Source: Leptodontidium sp. MPI-SDFR-AT-0119
Lineage: Eukaryota; Ascomycota; Leotiomycetes; Helotiales; Leptodontidiaceae
Length of the DNA: 64,000 bases
Direction: 5' to 3'
NCBI GenBank assembly: GCA_020726505.1
Contig: JAHLEZ010000001.1
Location: 1-64,000 of the forward strand
Part shown: positions 1 to 11,330 of the stretch, piece after piece
How the letters are laid out: each line of letters opens with the position of its first letter
How positions within the stretch are numbered: position 1 is the stretch's first letter
Notes under the pieces: model-generated
Database searches by the model: none
Seen by the model: the letters and a program-made list of their open reading frames with translations, nothing else
Told to the model about the DNA's origin: nothing
Translations under genes and position numbers: made by a program

Positions 1-46
1 TCTTCCTCCGCTTCCGACCATATGTCTCTGAAGAAAAAGAAAGGCA

Positions 47-99
47 TGGAGGAGGAGGAGGAGAAGGAGAAGAAGAAGAAGAAGAAGAAGAAGAAGAAG

Positions 100-129
<30 letters not shown>
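47..129. repeat. GAA/GGA microsatellite
   Basis: Purine-only run: GGA units followed by roughly 22 GAA units, ending at AGTAGTAG. It lies about 160 bp beyond the stop codon of the minus-strand kinase gene. No coding role is seen. Confidence 0.9.
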
Positions 130-131
<2 letters not shown>

Positions 132-287
132 GTAGTTATTGGAGCTAGAGATCCGAGAAGAAGGGAATAGAGTGGCCGAAAGTAAAGCAAAGGGTAGGGG
201 AGTAGGCTGGTGTTTGATCCTGACAAGAAGATTGTCTTGTTTCATATAATCATTTGCATTCCTGGTCGGGAATCTCGAAGATCAACC

Positions 288-2027
288 TCATTGTTGTCTA
301 GTACGAAATAAGTTTTTGACCTCCGCTTCGTAATTCTGGTACTCCTCAACCTTCCTCTGGACTACCTTGATAGCGTCCTCAGACCAATAGCTAGACAATA
401 ATTCTTCTTCTTTGAAAAGGAGGCTCCTAGACAAAAATCTAGGACTAATGTGTCGTCTAAAAAGAAGACTCATTGCGTTAGTAGACGTTATTCCATGCCA
501 GAACCATACGCCTCCGGACTCCCAAGTTTCCCGCATAATCTGTGCTATCGGAATGTCATGTTCTGCTCTGAAATTACACGCTTCTGCCTCGAGTATGTCC
601 ATGAACTCTTCCCGAACTTTATTGAATTCGTCCCAACGCTCTTTCTGTTCCTCACCGATATCACAACCTGTTAACCAGTACGGAACGTCTAATATCTCAA
701 TAGGTAGAGCACACACCCATTCGAGATCGATAAGAGAGGTTATATTCCAATCAGTATCGACAAAGATATTACTAGCGTGAAAATCATTTAGCTGTAAGAA
801 GAAAGGCCCATTCCGTTGATCTTGCCGGATATAATGGTGTGCGACCATTCGACTTAATAGTCTCCCGGCCATCTCTTCGCGGCAGTCCCCATCATCATAG
901 ATTATATTTGGATGAGATGAGAAGCGCTTGTCATGGAAATTAAACATGTCTGCTACGAAAGGCTCGGTGGATGTGTACGTAGTTTCCCGCTGCATAGCCA
1001 TTGGTGTGCCTTCGTTTTCGAGAATCATAGTGGTGCACACCAGCGGCCGGTTCGTCAGCGTGACAGTCCTATCGTTGCAGAATTGAAACGACCCAATTTT
1101 TTGCTGGGGAATACGGGCAAGAGAAAGCATGATTCGAGCCATGCCTTGGAAGAGTGTATGCCTGTGGGCGGGATCCCTTCGGTGTTTCTCCCAGCTGTTT
1201 GAAAGCATTTGGCTGTTTTCCGACCTCACATTTTCAAGCAGCATGTATGCTGCGGGTAAGCGGTGACTGGCCGGGTTATTGGTGTAGCGTGAGAGAAGGT
1301 TCGGACGTCTGAGGAGAGTGTGGACCAAGCGCCGCAAATAATGAACAACGCGTATGTATGGGGAGCGTAGAGCTTCATGAGTAAACTATTTGCAGGTTCC
1401 CCTATTAGTAATGAGCAACAAGGGGAAGATGAGCAAAAGACGTACATGACGCTGATCAAGAAAGCCGAAGCCGTAGAGATGTGGAATGCGAATCTCAGGG
1501 CATCGCTCCTGGACCCACGTGTACGCGCCCACCTCACAGCCCAACTTCTCGTCCACACTGCCGGGGTTATGGGCTTCTGCGAGCTTATGGGGCATAGCAC
1601 AACGCAGAATGAGCTCCTGGACCGAGTCTGGCGACTGCACCTGAACAGGCACACACACATTGAAGCTGCCTCGTATCCACTGGCGTTTGTCGGCGACGGT
1701 ACAGGTCACATGATCACTGAGACTCAGATGATGTTTGATGATGGCACTTATGGTGTCCCGGTTAGCCCAGAGCTCCTTGTAGAAGGCCTCGGTGGCTGGG
1801 ACGTATTGCGCCTCTATAATGAAGTTATTGTCTGTATTGAGAGCCTGACTGCAGGTAATGGGAGGGCCTTTTAGCTGCCGGATGGTGGTCGCTATGGTGG
1901 GAGTCGCTGGTTGAGGAGGAAGCTCAACTGACGCGTTAACGGAGGTAGATATGTGTGTGGTTGTTTCAATAGGAGAGATGGCTATTGTAGGAGGACGCTC
2001 GATTGACGCGTCAATGGAGGCAGACAT
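288..2027 (-). CDS. APH/choline-kinase-like phosphotransferase family protein
   Basis: Two exons, 2027-1446 and 1385-288, joined across a 60-nt intron (donor GTACGT, branch CTAAT, acceptor ATAG); 559 aa from the ATG at 2027. The C-terminal half carries the APH-family Brenner-type motif. The sequence LNDFHASNIFVD around residues 392-403 gives the catalytic Asp (about 395) and the metal-ligand Asn (about 400); the usual His before Asp is Asn here. IDLEW near 413 gives the second Asp. This fungal family is annotated as phosphotransferase enzyme family; its substrate is unknown. The open frame extends to an ATG at 2186, but those extra 53 codons mostly lie in a repeat that recurs at 14.3 kb, so I prefer the inner start. 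The N-terminal 60 residues are Ser/Thr/Pro-rich with a short internal duplication (SxxASxExPP). A decayed paralogue lies at 14768-16381. Confidence 0.75.
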
Positions 2028-2059
2028 GTTTGCTATTGTTGTTGTTTGTCGCAATAGGA

Positions 2060-2322
2060 AAGAGAGTTCTTGGGATCGCGCGGCTTGAGCCGCAAAGACA
2101 ACCCGACGGGACGGGTCGGGCCTTAGGCGCGTTATATCTTCAAGGGATGGGAGAAAATAATATGGACCGGCCCTATCTATAATCAATCACGAGTTTTGAG
2201 CAGACGAGTCCCACAGACCAGAATCCATGCTCCTAAACCTGGTTCAATATCGATAATCTACTTACCGCCTTTGACTAGGAATTGTCCTCAACTCACCCTC
2301 ACCGGTCTCGGTTTGTAGAGTT
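2060..2322. repeat. repeat R1, copy 1
   Basis: About 260 bp that aligns in the same orientation with 14268-14527. Shared blocks include GGATCGCGC, GGAGAAAA.AATRTRGACCGGCCC, GAGTTTTGAGCA.ACGAGTC, AGACCAGAATCCATGCTCCTA and ACCGGTCTCGGT. It overlaps the 5' end of the kinase open frame and stops where the decayed TIR element begins. Confidence 0.75.
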
Positions 2323-2323
2323 A

Positions 2324-2505
2324 CGCCCTTAACAGCTGTTCAAACCAGGTCTGCGCAGAGCCTGTAAGAGCCTGTAGCGAGAGCCTAATTAAGCGTATAA
2401 TTTGCCCTTTTAGCGTGCATGCCCACAAACTTTGGCGCTTCGCTTCAGCGCGGAACCTGAAAAGACCGAACCATGGGTCCGTGGTCTACAGGCAGTTTAG
2501 CGAAA
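2324..2505. mobile_element. decayed TIR element (MITE), same family as 33803-33977
   Basis: Shares with the element in the SNF2 gene the blocks AGGTCTGCGCAGAGCCTGTA, CCTGTAGCGAGAGCC and CGCTTCAGCGC. Its ends (CCCTTAAC...CAGTTTAGCG) are corrupted versions of the CCCCTTAACTGCCA/TGGCAGTTAAGGGG inverted repeats. Too small to encode a transposase, so it is non-autonomous. Confidence 0.7.
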
Positions 2506-3644
2506 CACTTTTAGGCTCTGAAACCTGAAGTCGGCAACTTGACTTGATAATTACTAAATAACGATGTAGTCTCTTAACTTTTGTCTTCGTGTATATTGTA
2601 AAGAAAAAACGGTTTAAAATTTCTTTTAACTAGCTTTTTGAATTATATTTTCAAAAAAATACTTCGATTTTTGATTTGGCTGTGAAATGCCCTGTGGCGC
2701 ACGAACTCATGATCCTGGGCTCGTCAAGGGGATAGCTTTACGAAGTTAGGAGCGCGCAGGGCCAACAGAAGCTATGAATAAAAATTACTTTTCAATATTT
2801 ACTTCTATGCGCTCTATGCTAAAGTCTTCCATAATTTAACGCATTTTTTCCATATGTGATATAATTGTATAGCAGAAGACCCTCGTTTACCCCAAGGGCT
2901 CCTAACCTTCACAATTTTGGGGGGGGGGGGGGGGGGGGGGCTTGCTACACTACTCGCAGTTCGTGACAGTTCGGGAGGCATTGGTTGGCTAAAATTTGTT
3001 TATCAACGCACAGAAGCGTGGGGCAAATTCCTGCAAACCTCACCTCGAATGCAAAGGTACATGGTGCATCACTGCCAATCATTCTGTGGCAATGCTATCA
3101 CACACATTGTACATGCCACGTGCAAGTTTTGATCAACTAGGGAGTGGACTGCGTCTGATGTGCGCGCTTGATCTACACTTTCGGGAACTATCACATGAAG
3201 CGTTATTTACCAGCAGTATTTTGTTTCGTGGTGGCGGAGTGGATTCCCGCAACTACCCCGCTGCCCGGATGCGCGACTGACCTGATTTTGTGGCGTTTGG
3301 AGTTCAGGGCAGCCACTCGGGAATGGAAATTCATTCGGTTGTGCTCCGGGGCCCCGCTGGGAGTTCAGTTACGCTTCCGTTCCTCTTGAGATATCGAAAG
3401 GTTATGAGTGTTGGAGGGAAGATGCAGATATGGGAGACGAGGAAGGGGGTCCTTCGAGTCGGAATCAAAAAGTGGGGTTCGGGGTCTGGCTGGGAACAGT
3501 GTACTACGTGACAGTCATTTTCCAATGCAACTCAAAGGATAGGCGATAATGATTGCATTCCAAGAGGGTGAAGAATGCACAAAAAACTATGAAGTATGTA
3601 GCTCTTAGATTTTTGCTGACACCATATGTATTGTTGGTGTCTGG
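2506..3644. other. gene-free stretch with 22-nt poly-G run
   Basis: AT-rich to about 2900, then an uninterrupted G run at 2919-2940. The short overlapping frames that follow have no recognisable domains, splice pattern or codon bias. I see no gene here. Confidence 0.6.
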
Positions 3645-4803
3645 TTAGTAGCTCACTTCTTTCGGCCTATACAGCTCTTCAAGATAAGCAACCTCGTCTG
3701 AGCTAAGTAAAAAACTGATTGACGATATGGCTTCATCAATTCTCTCAATGCTGTTCAAACCGGTAACGGGCCAAGCCTGCTTACTCAAACTCCAGGCCAA
3801 AGCAATGATAGCCATGCTCACACCACGCTTCTTCGCAACTTCTTCCACTCTCCCTATAATCATCTCATCCACTGCTTCCGACCCTTGACGTCGAACCAAT
3901 CCGACAAAACCTTGTCATTCTGGTTGCGGAGTCCTCCACGCACATCGAATGGTCTGGCAAGCGCACCTCTCGCCAACGGACTCCAAGGAATGAGTCCAAT
4001 GTTTGCATCGCGGCAATACGGGACCATCTCCCGCTCCTCTTCTCGATGCAGCAAATTCCAATAGTTCTGCATGCTAATGAATCTATGCCAGTTGTGCTTA
4101 TCTGCAATATTCTGCAGCTTTTGGAACTCCCACGCCTGCATACTACTTGCACCCAGATACCGGACTTTCCCAGAAGCCACCACATCGTTCAGTGCATGCA
4201 TGATTTCAACCTGCGAGCAGTCTCGATCTAAGCGATGGATTTGGAGGACGTCGATATATGTCCCGAGTCTGGCAATTGAGGCGTTGACGGCGTCTAATAT
4301 GTGCTTTCTAGACAGCCCAACTCGGTTGACAAGTCCAGCGGCTGTTTTGTCCATGAGAGCACTGATCGGTGGTTGATTGATGGGATCCAACGCATAGAAG
4401 ATTTTAGTCATGATCACTAGGTCCTCTCGAGGTATGTTGTATATCTTGATAGCTTCTCCGATTATCTCTTCACTGCGTCCATTGGAATACACATCTGCCT
4501 GGACGACGAAGTCATCTCTTAGACAGCGAATTCAAATTTTATGGTCAAGAACACAACCTGATATTTTGCTTACTGTGTCCCAAGTATTAATCCCATTTTT
4601 CCATGCGTATTCTAGCAACGGCATTGCTTTCTCTTTCTCGAGTAGCCATGGCTGCCACCTCTGATCTCCAAAAATGGCACACCCAAGCACAATTTTCGAT
4701 ATATGAAGTCCAGCATCTCCCAATCTGCGATAATTCTGTTAACAAGGTGAACTACTCGTTGCAAGCAGATGTGGAGAATGTCTACACACCTTGTGTACTC
4801 CAT
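3645..4803 (-). pseudogene. aldo/keto reductase, frameshifted
   Basis: Fungal aldo/keto reductase related to the yeast YPL088W type. Exon 4735-4574 encodes the strand with SKIVLGC. A 75-nt intron (4573-4499, GTAAGC...CCAG) joins it to 4498, giving DTADVYSNG. Asp and Tyr of the catalytic tetrad are in that segment, Lys is in VIMTK, and His in DVLQIHRLD. A short first exon (ATG at 4803, MEYTRC, then an intron ending TTAACAG at 4736) is plausible but the donor is weak. Between about 3860 and 3899 the frame changes: SDWF leads into a dead end, while the C-terminal part (VDEMIIGRVEE..., TGLNSIERIDEAI, LEELYRPK) continues in another frame to 3645. A single indel would explain this; sequencing error is the alternative. 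Such enzymes are NADPH-dependent carbonyl reductases. Confidence 0.75.
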
Positions 4804-5439
4804 TTCCTGAAGATCTGACTTGAGGAGAATTTAGTCTGTCTGGGACCGACCACCGGAAATGAAAACTGAGCCCAAATAAGGGAGAATATTCTCTTCTGGA
4901 GGGACTATGTTGGAAATATTTCCGGGAGAGTCATGACAACTTCGTCGGTCTACATTCTGATTACGGACCGAGACATCGTCCGTCGCCCGGGTTCGCGAGG
5001 TAAAATCTAATGTGGGGTAATTCGGCCCATTTACGTTCGGAGCTCTAATTTTGCTTCTAATTTGATTGAACTGCAAAAAGTTCAAATATGTGTTATTCGT
5101 ATGCAAAGATGGTTTTTCATGCAGGCGAATCATTGAGCAAGCATCTTCCTTAGTTAACTGAACTGTGAGCGGAATATTGTCTATCAAGGTAAACTTTCGG
5201 ATATACCTTAAGCATTTCAACAACTATTAACACGATCAAGGTACTGCTGCTTGGCGCACTTGCACAATGTGCATAGTCTCTCGTTTCTGATGTCCCGGGG
5301 CTTAATGGCAAGCTGATCTAAGTTGCCTTTAGGTTCGATGAAGTTAACGACTTCTAAGTTTTAGTCTTGTTGGTTTATATACCCAAGGAGCAAAGAAGCG
5401 GCCGAGTGGTTTTGTCCATCTAGGGCTCTAGCACAGCTA
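4804..5439. other. gene-free stretch
   Basis: One 130-codon minus-strand frame (4831-5223) is present but shows no domain, signal peptide or splice structure. I see no convincing gene between the reductase and the alginate-lyase-like relic. Confidence 0.5.
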
Positions 5440-6519
5440 TAGCGATCTTGAGACAATTCGAAATAACATCCTTGGAAGCGTTGAACCATGGAAATCAGCA
5501 TTTCAAGCGTTCTCCAACGACTGAATTCTCCCAGTCGAGTTATGCCCTGCGTGGTCCATCCCCAGTGATCAGTCGTGGTGGGATTAGCAACTACACTTCA
5601 TTCCAAGCTGATGCAAGAGCAGCATACCATAACGCTATCATGTGTATGATCTCAACCAATAATTGAAAACGGTCAAGCTGACTCTGTGAAGGGTACATTA
5701 CCAAAGACGATGCACACTGGAAATGAAGCACGACAATCCTTGATGCTTGGGGCTCAAACTTGACCAGCATCATTGGGACCGATCGATCGCTGATGGTTGG
5801 TCTCGATGGAGACCTGTTTGTGAATGCCGCAGAGATCATGCGATGGGAAGGTGGATGGGTCAAGCAAGGAGCAAAGTGGCAGGGAGGATCCGAATTCAGT
5901 ATTCAGCTCTACTGGCTTTTCGCTTGGCAAAGCGTCATCATTGGCCAAGCCAACTACGGGATTGCATCGATCAAGGCGCTTCTCCGCTTTGCCGTATACC
6001 TAGACGATGTGGCCATGTACAGTACAACTATGCTTATACGCGTACAAGAATGACCTCTGTGCTGGCATCGAATCAACCATTGATCCGAGCACTAGCTAAT
6101 CTTCTGAATCCGGAAGAGACCAAAGCCACGCGATGACCGGACTTGGGGGGCTGGCATTGGCAGCCCGAGTAGTAAACAACCAAGGCTACAATCCTTTCAC
6201 TTACGCGAACAACCTGCTGCTCAAAGGATCCGAATATTCGGCAAAGTACAATCTCAACGAAACTGTGCCGTACAATCCTAAGTTTTATCGATGTGAGGCA
6301 GTGCTTGTCAATGGACCTTGTTCTAAGATATCCACAAATCAGCGAGGGATCCAGAAGGAGGTTTGGGGTATCTTGCACTATAGCGCTGTTGCGAATAACA
6401 TGAAGGATCCCTGGACCTTGAAGGCCACACAGGCTACAGATGCGCTGGGAGGTAAGCGTCGTGTCACTGCAAACGATATGCCTACCCGGGGCAATCTCAT
6501 CTTCGCAACGGAAGGCTAG
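5440..6519 (+). pseudogene. alginate-lyase-like polysaccharide lyase, multiply broken
   Basis: Matches the fungal alginate lyase (PF05426-type) fold by motif: ETIRNNI...EPWKSAFQAF, SRGGISNYTSFQADARAAYHNA, TILDAWGSNLTSIIGTD, FVNAAEIMRWEGGW and QLYWLFAWQSVIIGQANYG. Further on come ESGRDQSHAMTGLGGLALAAR and NETVPYNPKFYRCEAVLVNGP. A plausible intron (GTATGA to GAAG, about 5644-5689) rejoins the frame. Breaks: an early TGA after AFQAFSND plus a frame change, a TGA inside the exon just before TILDAW, a frame change near 6020-6050, and a TAA before SSESGRDQ. Four lesions make sequencing error unlikely. The start is not identifiable. It lies about 1.3 kb upstream of the GH127 gene on the same strand, so it may be the remains of a plant-polysaccharide-degrading pair. 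Confidence 0.75.
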
Positions 6520-7812
6520 ATGATGAAAACTGCGAAAATTGGGAGGCGAAGTAGTCATGAAGGGGAGCAAATTCGATAGGATAAGGGGCCCTGACTGTAA
6601 ACCTCAGGCAATTAGGGCAAGTATACAAATCTTTTCATTCCTGTGTCAGAATCACTTGAAGTGAGGTAGCCTGAAGTTGGCCTCTTTTTCGGATGCTAAG
6701 AGACTAATTAGAGCAGAGAAAATAGCTGCATTCAGCCGTGGTGGTACAAGAGTCTTCTTTAACAGCAAAGTTTTCGTTGCAAGTGGCCCCAGACTGTCAC
6801 CTGAAATCTCAATATACTTTACTTGTAGCTGAAGCTTTATCCTCTCCTCTGCGTTGAATAGTGATGATGTGATTCTTCATGCGATCAAAGTATATATCGA
6901 TGTACCAGCTTGTGCGAGCTGAACAAGACAATCTCAAATTTAAAATCGAGCGGATACAGTTCTCAAGAATCTCGACTTCATGCGCTGAGCATTCGCAACG
7001 ACTTACCCCTCGAAGGCAAATCAATCGACGTACTACCAATGAAATATTCTTCGCATCCAGCATCTAGCAACCACCAACGAGTTATGTCTGAGCAAATCAA
7101 CGTGGGGTTTCAAAGACCCTGATGTTCATATTTGTAATGATATCGATCGATGATAAATACCTGATCATCAGTAGCGTCCCCATCCACTACAGATATCTCC
7201 ATTAGAGTATATGCGACCATTCGTAAGACAGCCTCTGCCCGTGCCATGGTAATAGAGATGCCCTTCAGTCTGTCGGCGCGGCTCTGACCTTTTGCAGCAA
7301 CTCCCAGTATTGAAGGCAAATTGGATCGGTCGACAGCCACTACCTGTCGTGGCGAAACCGGCCCATCGTGGTCAAACGCGATGCGAAGTATTGTTTTCAA
7401 GTCTTCTGGCGTCACGTTGTACTCCTGAGTCGTTGCGATCCATTCGACTGCTTTTGGCACGATGCGAGTAGTTGACTGAGCACGCTGTTTGATGTCTTAT
7501 CGAGCCGGATAATGCACCGGCCCGCTCTCCGTAATATGGGGTGCTTCACACTGCCCCGCATCGCAAGGTCGAGGTTGGCTGAAAGTAGCTTCGCACGAGT
7601 CTCCCTCGGGCTTCGCCGGCAGGGTCCGACCATTGGTCCGGACTTTCTTGGTCTGCTTCCCGCTTCGATCTGCGTGGATGTCTTTTCGAGGCGGGTCTTA
7701 ACTTCGTAAGGCATATTTTGCTTGAAGTGCTGCGTCATGAGATTAAAAGGGGTGAGAAGAGCGGTACACTGGCCACTCACTCACCGTCCACATATTCAGA
7801 TATACTGACCAC
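6520..7812. other. unclassified stretch; minus-strand coding-like remnant 7110-7780
   Basis: Minus-strand frames 7780-7412 and 7460-7110 overlap in different phases. The second (VEWIATTQEYNVTPEDLKTILRIAFD..., then a helix-like MARAEAVLRMVAYTLMEIS) looks like real protein. I do not recognise the family and cannot find a start, so this may be the remains of a gene. The rest, including 6520-7100, shows nothing I can support. Confidence 0.3.
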
Positions 7813-10284
7813 ATGAAGGTCTTAAACTCTATCGTGCTTCCCCTGTGCTTCTCTCCAGGGTTGCTTGCCATGGAAAGTCGGGACGCAAATCAAACAAAAA
7901 GTCGGTTTGCTAGTTCCATGAAATCTCGGAGACATTCAGACTGACGAGCAACAGGCCTGGTCCCGTTCAAGTTCGACAGCTTTCCCCTAGGATCTATACA
8001 CGCCTCGGGTTGGCTCAAAGATCAGCTTGAGCTGTCAGCGAATGGGCTTGGAGGCCACCTCTTTGATTTCTACCGCTATGTCAGTCGCTCGACATGGCTA
8101 GGAGGGGTTTTCGAGTACAGCGAGTTACATGAGTCTGCACCGTATTGGTTCAACTACATTGTTCCTCTAGCCTGGACACTCGACGACCAGAGACTCAAAG
8201 ACCAGGCCAGATACTTCTTGGACTATGTTCTTGAACACCAAGCTCAGGATGGCTGGCTTGGCCCAGAGACGACGCGGCAGACTCGGGGCATTTGGGCTAG
8301 GAGTTTGTTGTGCTTCGGATTGACCGTAGGTTTTCTCGTCTGTTGATGAGGGTGGCGTGCATCCATTGACGGAATCCTAGCAATATGCAGAGGCGGATCC
8401 CTCACAAACAAAGAGAATTGTAGACGCGATGCACAAGTTTGTCGCGCTCACTCATTCCATGCTACAGAACAACTTTACTGGCCTTCTCCAGCAAAAGTCC
8501 GAGGCAGATAATTTCGATCCTTATGGGTTCGGGGTTTCACGCACGCATGAGCTACCAATCTCATTGATGTGGCTATATGAACACTACCCTCGCAATAACT
8601 CTGAAATGATCCTGGAGACGATTAACCTTATGTTTGAAGGCGGTAAGCAAGGAGGTCGTGACTGGACGATGTTCTTTGTCGACGGTGTTTTCCCGAAACA
8701 AGGGACTGGCACGTTCAAAACGTCTGGCTTTACTCATGGCGTCAATCTTGCGCAGGGTAAGTGTTCAATTCTATTTACAATATGAGTTCTTTTAACAGGC
8801 CGTTCGTTAACAAGGGCAGGTCTACGATACCCTACAGTCTTGTATCGAATCACAGGGAATGATAGTCTGGTCAAGCAGACGCGCGATGCTGTTGATATGG
8901 TAGTCGAGTACCAAACATCACTTTCCGGCACTATTATTGGTGACGAGCATCTCGGCGCTCTGAATCCTCAAAGAGGGTACTCACAAGTTGCATCTCCTAT
9001 AAATAGTTCGTTCGCTAATGTTAAGTAGGTCTGAACTCTGCATGTCGGTCGAATCGATGTTCTCATATGCATACCTCTATCGCTTCTACGGCTCCAACGA
9101 TTTCGCCGATAGAGCGGAGCGTGCTGCATTCAATGCATTGCCAGCAGCTATGAGCCCAGATTGTATGACTATGTTTTGAAATTCTTTTGCGCCGAGAGAG
9201 ACTTACACGATGCAGGGTGGTCCCACCAGTACGTCACACAGACAAATCAACCATGGTCGAGGAACCTGACATCCGTAAATCCATTTTTCAATGTCGTAAC
9301 TTATGCCAATACCTTTGGTCTTGAACCAAACTTTGTAAGTCATCCACTTTGAGCGGCTCTGTTTATTGTTCCAGGCTGATCTAGGAATAGCCTTGTTGCA
9401 CAGTGAATCACCCTCAAGCCTACCCCAAGTACGTTGCATCCGCATACGCCAAGGCTGGAAAAGACGGAGTCGTTCATATGCTGCTTGGACCGACAAAAGT
9501 AGAAACGTCTATCAATGGCAAGCATGTTAAAGGTAAATTCCCGCCAAGACTTCTTCTCACTGGGCAGACTCCGACAGGTAGTTAACACCAATAAGTTGAC
9601 TGCGACACCAACTACCCATTCTCTTCGAAGCTGAAGTACACCATAACATCGGGGACAGACTTCAACTTCGCCGTCAGGGTCCCCGATTGGGCTTCTGCGT
9701 CACTTCTCAAGTCATCGATACAAATCGGACGCGGCAAGCAGGTGCCTCTGTCTCCTGACTCTTCTAGTCTACAGCAAATCTCCATCAAGAAAGGGACCAC
9801 CGATATTATCATCACCTTACCTTTGGAAATCCACGTCGAAGCCCGAAACGAAACAGTAGGAGTCTATTACGGCCCCCTTCTCTACGCAGCCGACATTGAA
9901 TACGAAGAAACTGCGCATCCGGCTCTAAACTGGACCGACCGTAGGCCCCTCGACGACTCAGAAGTCGACGCACGTGCACAAGACCACGTCCTGACGCCTG
10001 TGTCCGCTTGGCAATTCGCAATCGATCCCCGGACTGTGGCGGTGGAGAAAACCGGGCGTGAGAATGAGGCATTGCCGAATCCTGTGTTTGCCAGGGATGG
10101 GCCGCCAACTGCGCTTTCAGTTGATGCGTACCCGATTGATTGGCCGGTGGAAAAGGATACAGCGGCGCTGCCGCCGATCAATCCTGTGGTGGACGTGTTG
10201 AAGAAGACGAAGCTGAAGCTCATCCCGTTTGGAGCTGCGAAACTTCACATTGCTCAGTTCCCCGTCGCGAAGTTCGGCTCCTAG
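7813..10284 (+). CDS. GH127 (DUF1680) glycoside hydrolase, putative beta-L-arabinofuranosidase
   Basis: Eight exons with introns at 7901-7954, 8326-8380, 8757-8819, 8977-9028, 9163-9215, 9335-9390 and 9533-9595. The joined frame is 691 aa with no lesion. The N-terminus is a short signal-like segment (KVLNSIVLPLCFSPGLLA), so it is probably secreted. Family hallmarks: SGWLKDQLELSANGLGGHLFDFY near the start, an ELCMSVESMFSYAYLYRF helix holding one conserved Cys, and FPCCTVNHPQAYPKYV with the paired Cys. In characterised GH127 enzymes these cysteines bind zinc and include the nucleophile. A beta-sandwich with YYGPLLYAADIE follows. The donor of intron 1 (GTCGGT) is weak. The role would be release of arabinose from plant arabinans or arabinoglycans. 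Neighbours are a broken lyase upstream and a monooxygenase stump downstream. Confidence 0.85.
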
Positions 10285-10971
10285 ATTATTTTTGCGTCTA
10301 GTTGTCCTTACCGCAATGTAGGCTATTCTAGTACATAGACGTTTGATAGGCGAGGATATATAAACTGAGTCATAGCAGGTGATTTATTTCCTCATCCAAT
10401 GCCAACTAGGAGTATTCCCACATAGATTAGGGACCTCGAATCCCGAGTCAAGGCCACATTCACACCAATTTCAATGGGATTTGGGAGAGGGGTCCTGGTT
10501 GATTCATCATAGTGCGCCCGATTGAAGTCAGCTTGCACCTTTGCGTATATAAGAAACAAACTCTCAGTTTTATACTAACGGGCTGAGTCGCACAACTAGC
10601 AAGTCTCAGAGGCAATCCTGGACGGTTTTAAGTAGTATGGGTGGTCCTTCTCTAGCCTTCGAGACTACGAGACCAAGGTGGTGGTAATGTTGAAGCCCTA
10701 CCTTCATTCCAAAAGACCGCATGCCGATGGTGAGCCCCGGGACTCTGAGTCTAGCAACAAAGAGATCTGGACTATTCAATTGTATAGCTGAGTAAATCGA
10801 GAGCGTCGATAGACGGGGCGTGCTTACGGTAGAAGTCTTCACTAATCTGAGGCATCACTACCTCTGGCATATTCACACATTGGGGCAGCTGCATTCCAAA
10901 ATGCCCCTAACAGTCATTTCCATGCCACAATGGCTCCTTAGCCAATCCGACAACAATGGCTAATCCATCTC
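10285..10971. other. gene-free stretch
   Basis: Intergenic between the GH127 stop and the convergent monooxygenase stump. The short minus-strand frame at 10606-10842 has no recognisable features. Confidence 0.5.
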
Positions 10972-11330
10972 TCACGTCAAGCCTTTCTCTACGGCCTTGA
11001 TATGCAAAGCAAGGAACTTAGAGTAGATCCTTGCAAGCGCAAGGCTGCTACCCATATACCAGAATCCCGGATGTCCACTGTCACGCCACATCTACGCGCA
11101 TTATCAGTAAGCGTCCCAATCTCGAAGTACATTCACTCACAGTATTAACCTTCCCCTCCTCATCTAAATCCCATACATCCTTACACCTCTCTGCAACCTT
11201 CTCGCCCAGCACCTTTGTCACACTCGTTTGTATGTTATCATACCCAGTCGCCAACACCACAATATCCGCATCCAGCACCCTCCCATCAGCGAGCACCACT
11301 CCGGTCTCGTTTAACCCCTGAATCCCCACT
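10972..11330 (-). pseudogene. 3' fragment of a flavin-containing monooxygenase
   Basis: Only the C-terminal part of a fungal FMO/CzcO-like enzyme remains. It has LADGRVLDADIVVLATGYDN (the FMO ATG-type motif near the second nucleotide-binding region), then an intron 11140-11092 (GTGAGT...CGTAG), then MWRDSGHPGFWYMGSSLALARIYSKFLAL and a normal TGA at 10974. The 5' side stops abruptly at about 11330, where AT-rich repeat-like DNA starts, so the FAD- and NADPH-binding halves are missing. Family members oxidise small molecules and often sit near catabolic or secondary-metabolite genes. Confidence 0.75.

Noticed and set aside
2917..3511. Several overlapping short plus-strand frames starting in the poly-G run
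   Set aside because: Glycine-run start, no domain, no splice logic; chance frames.
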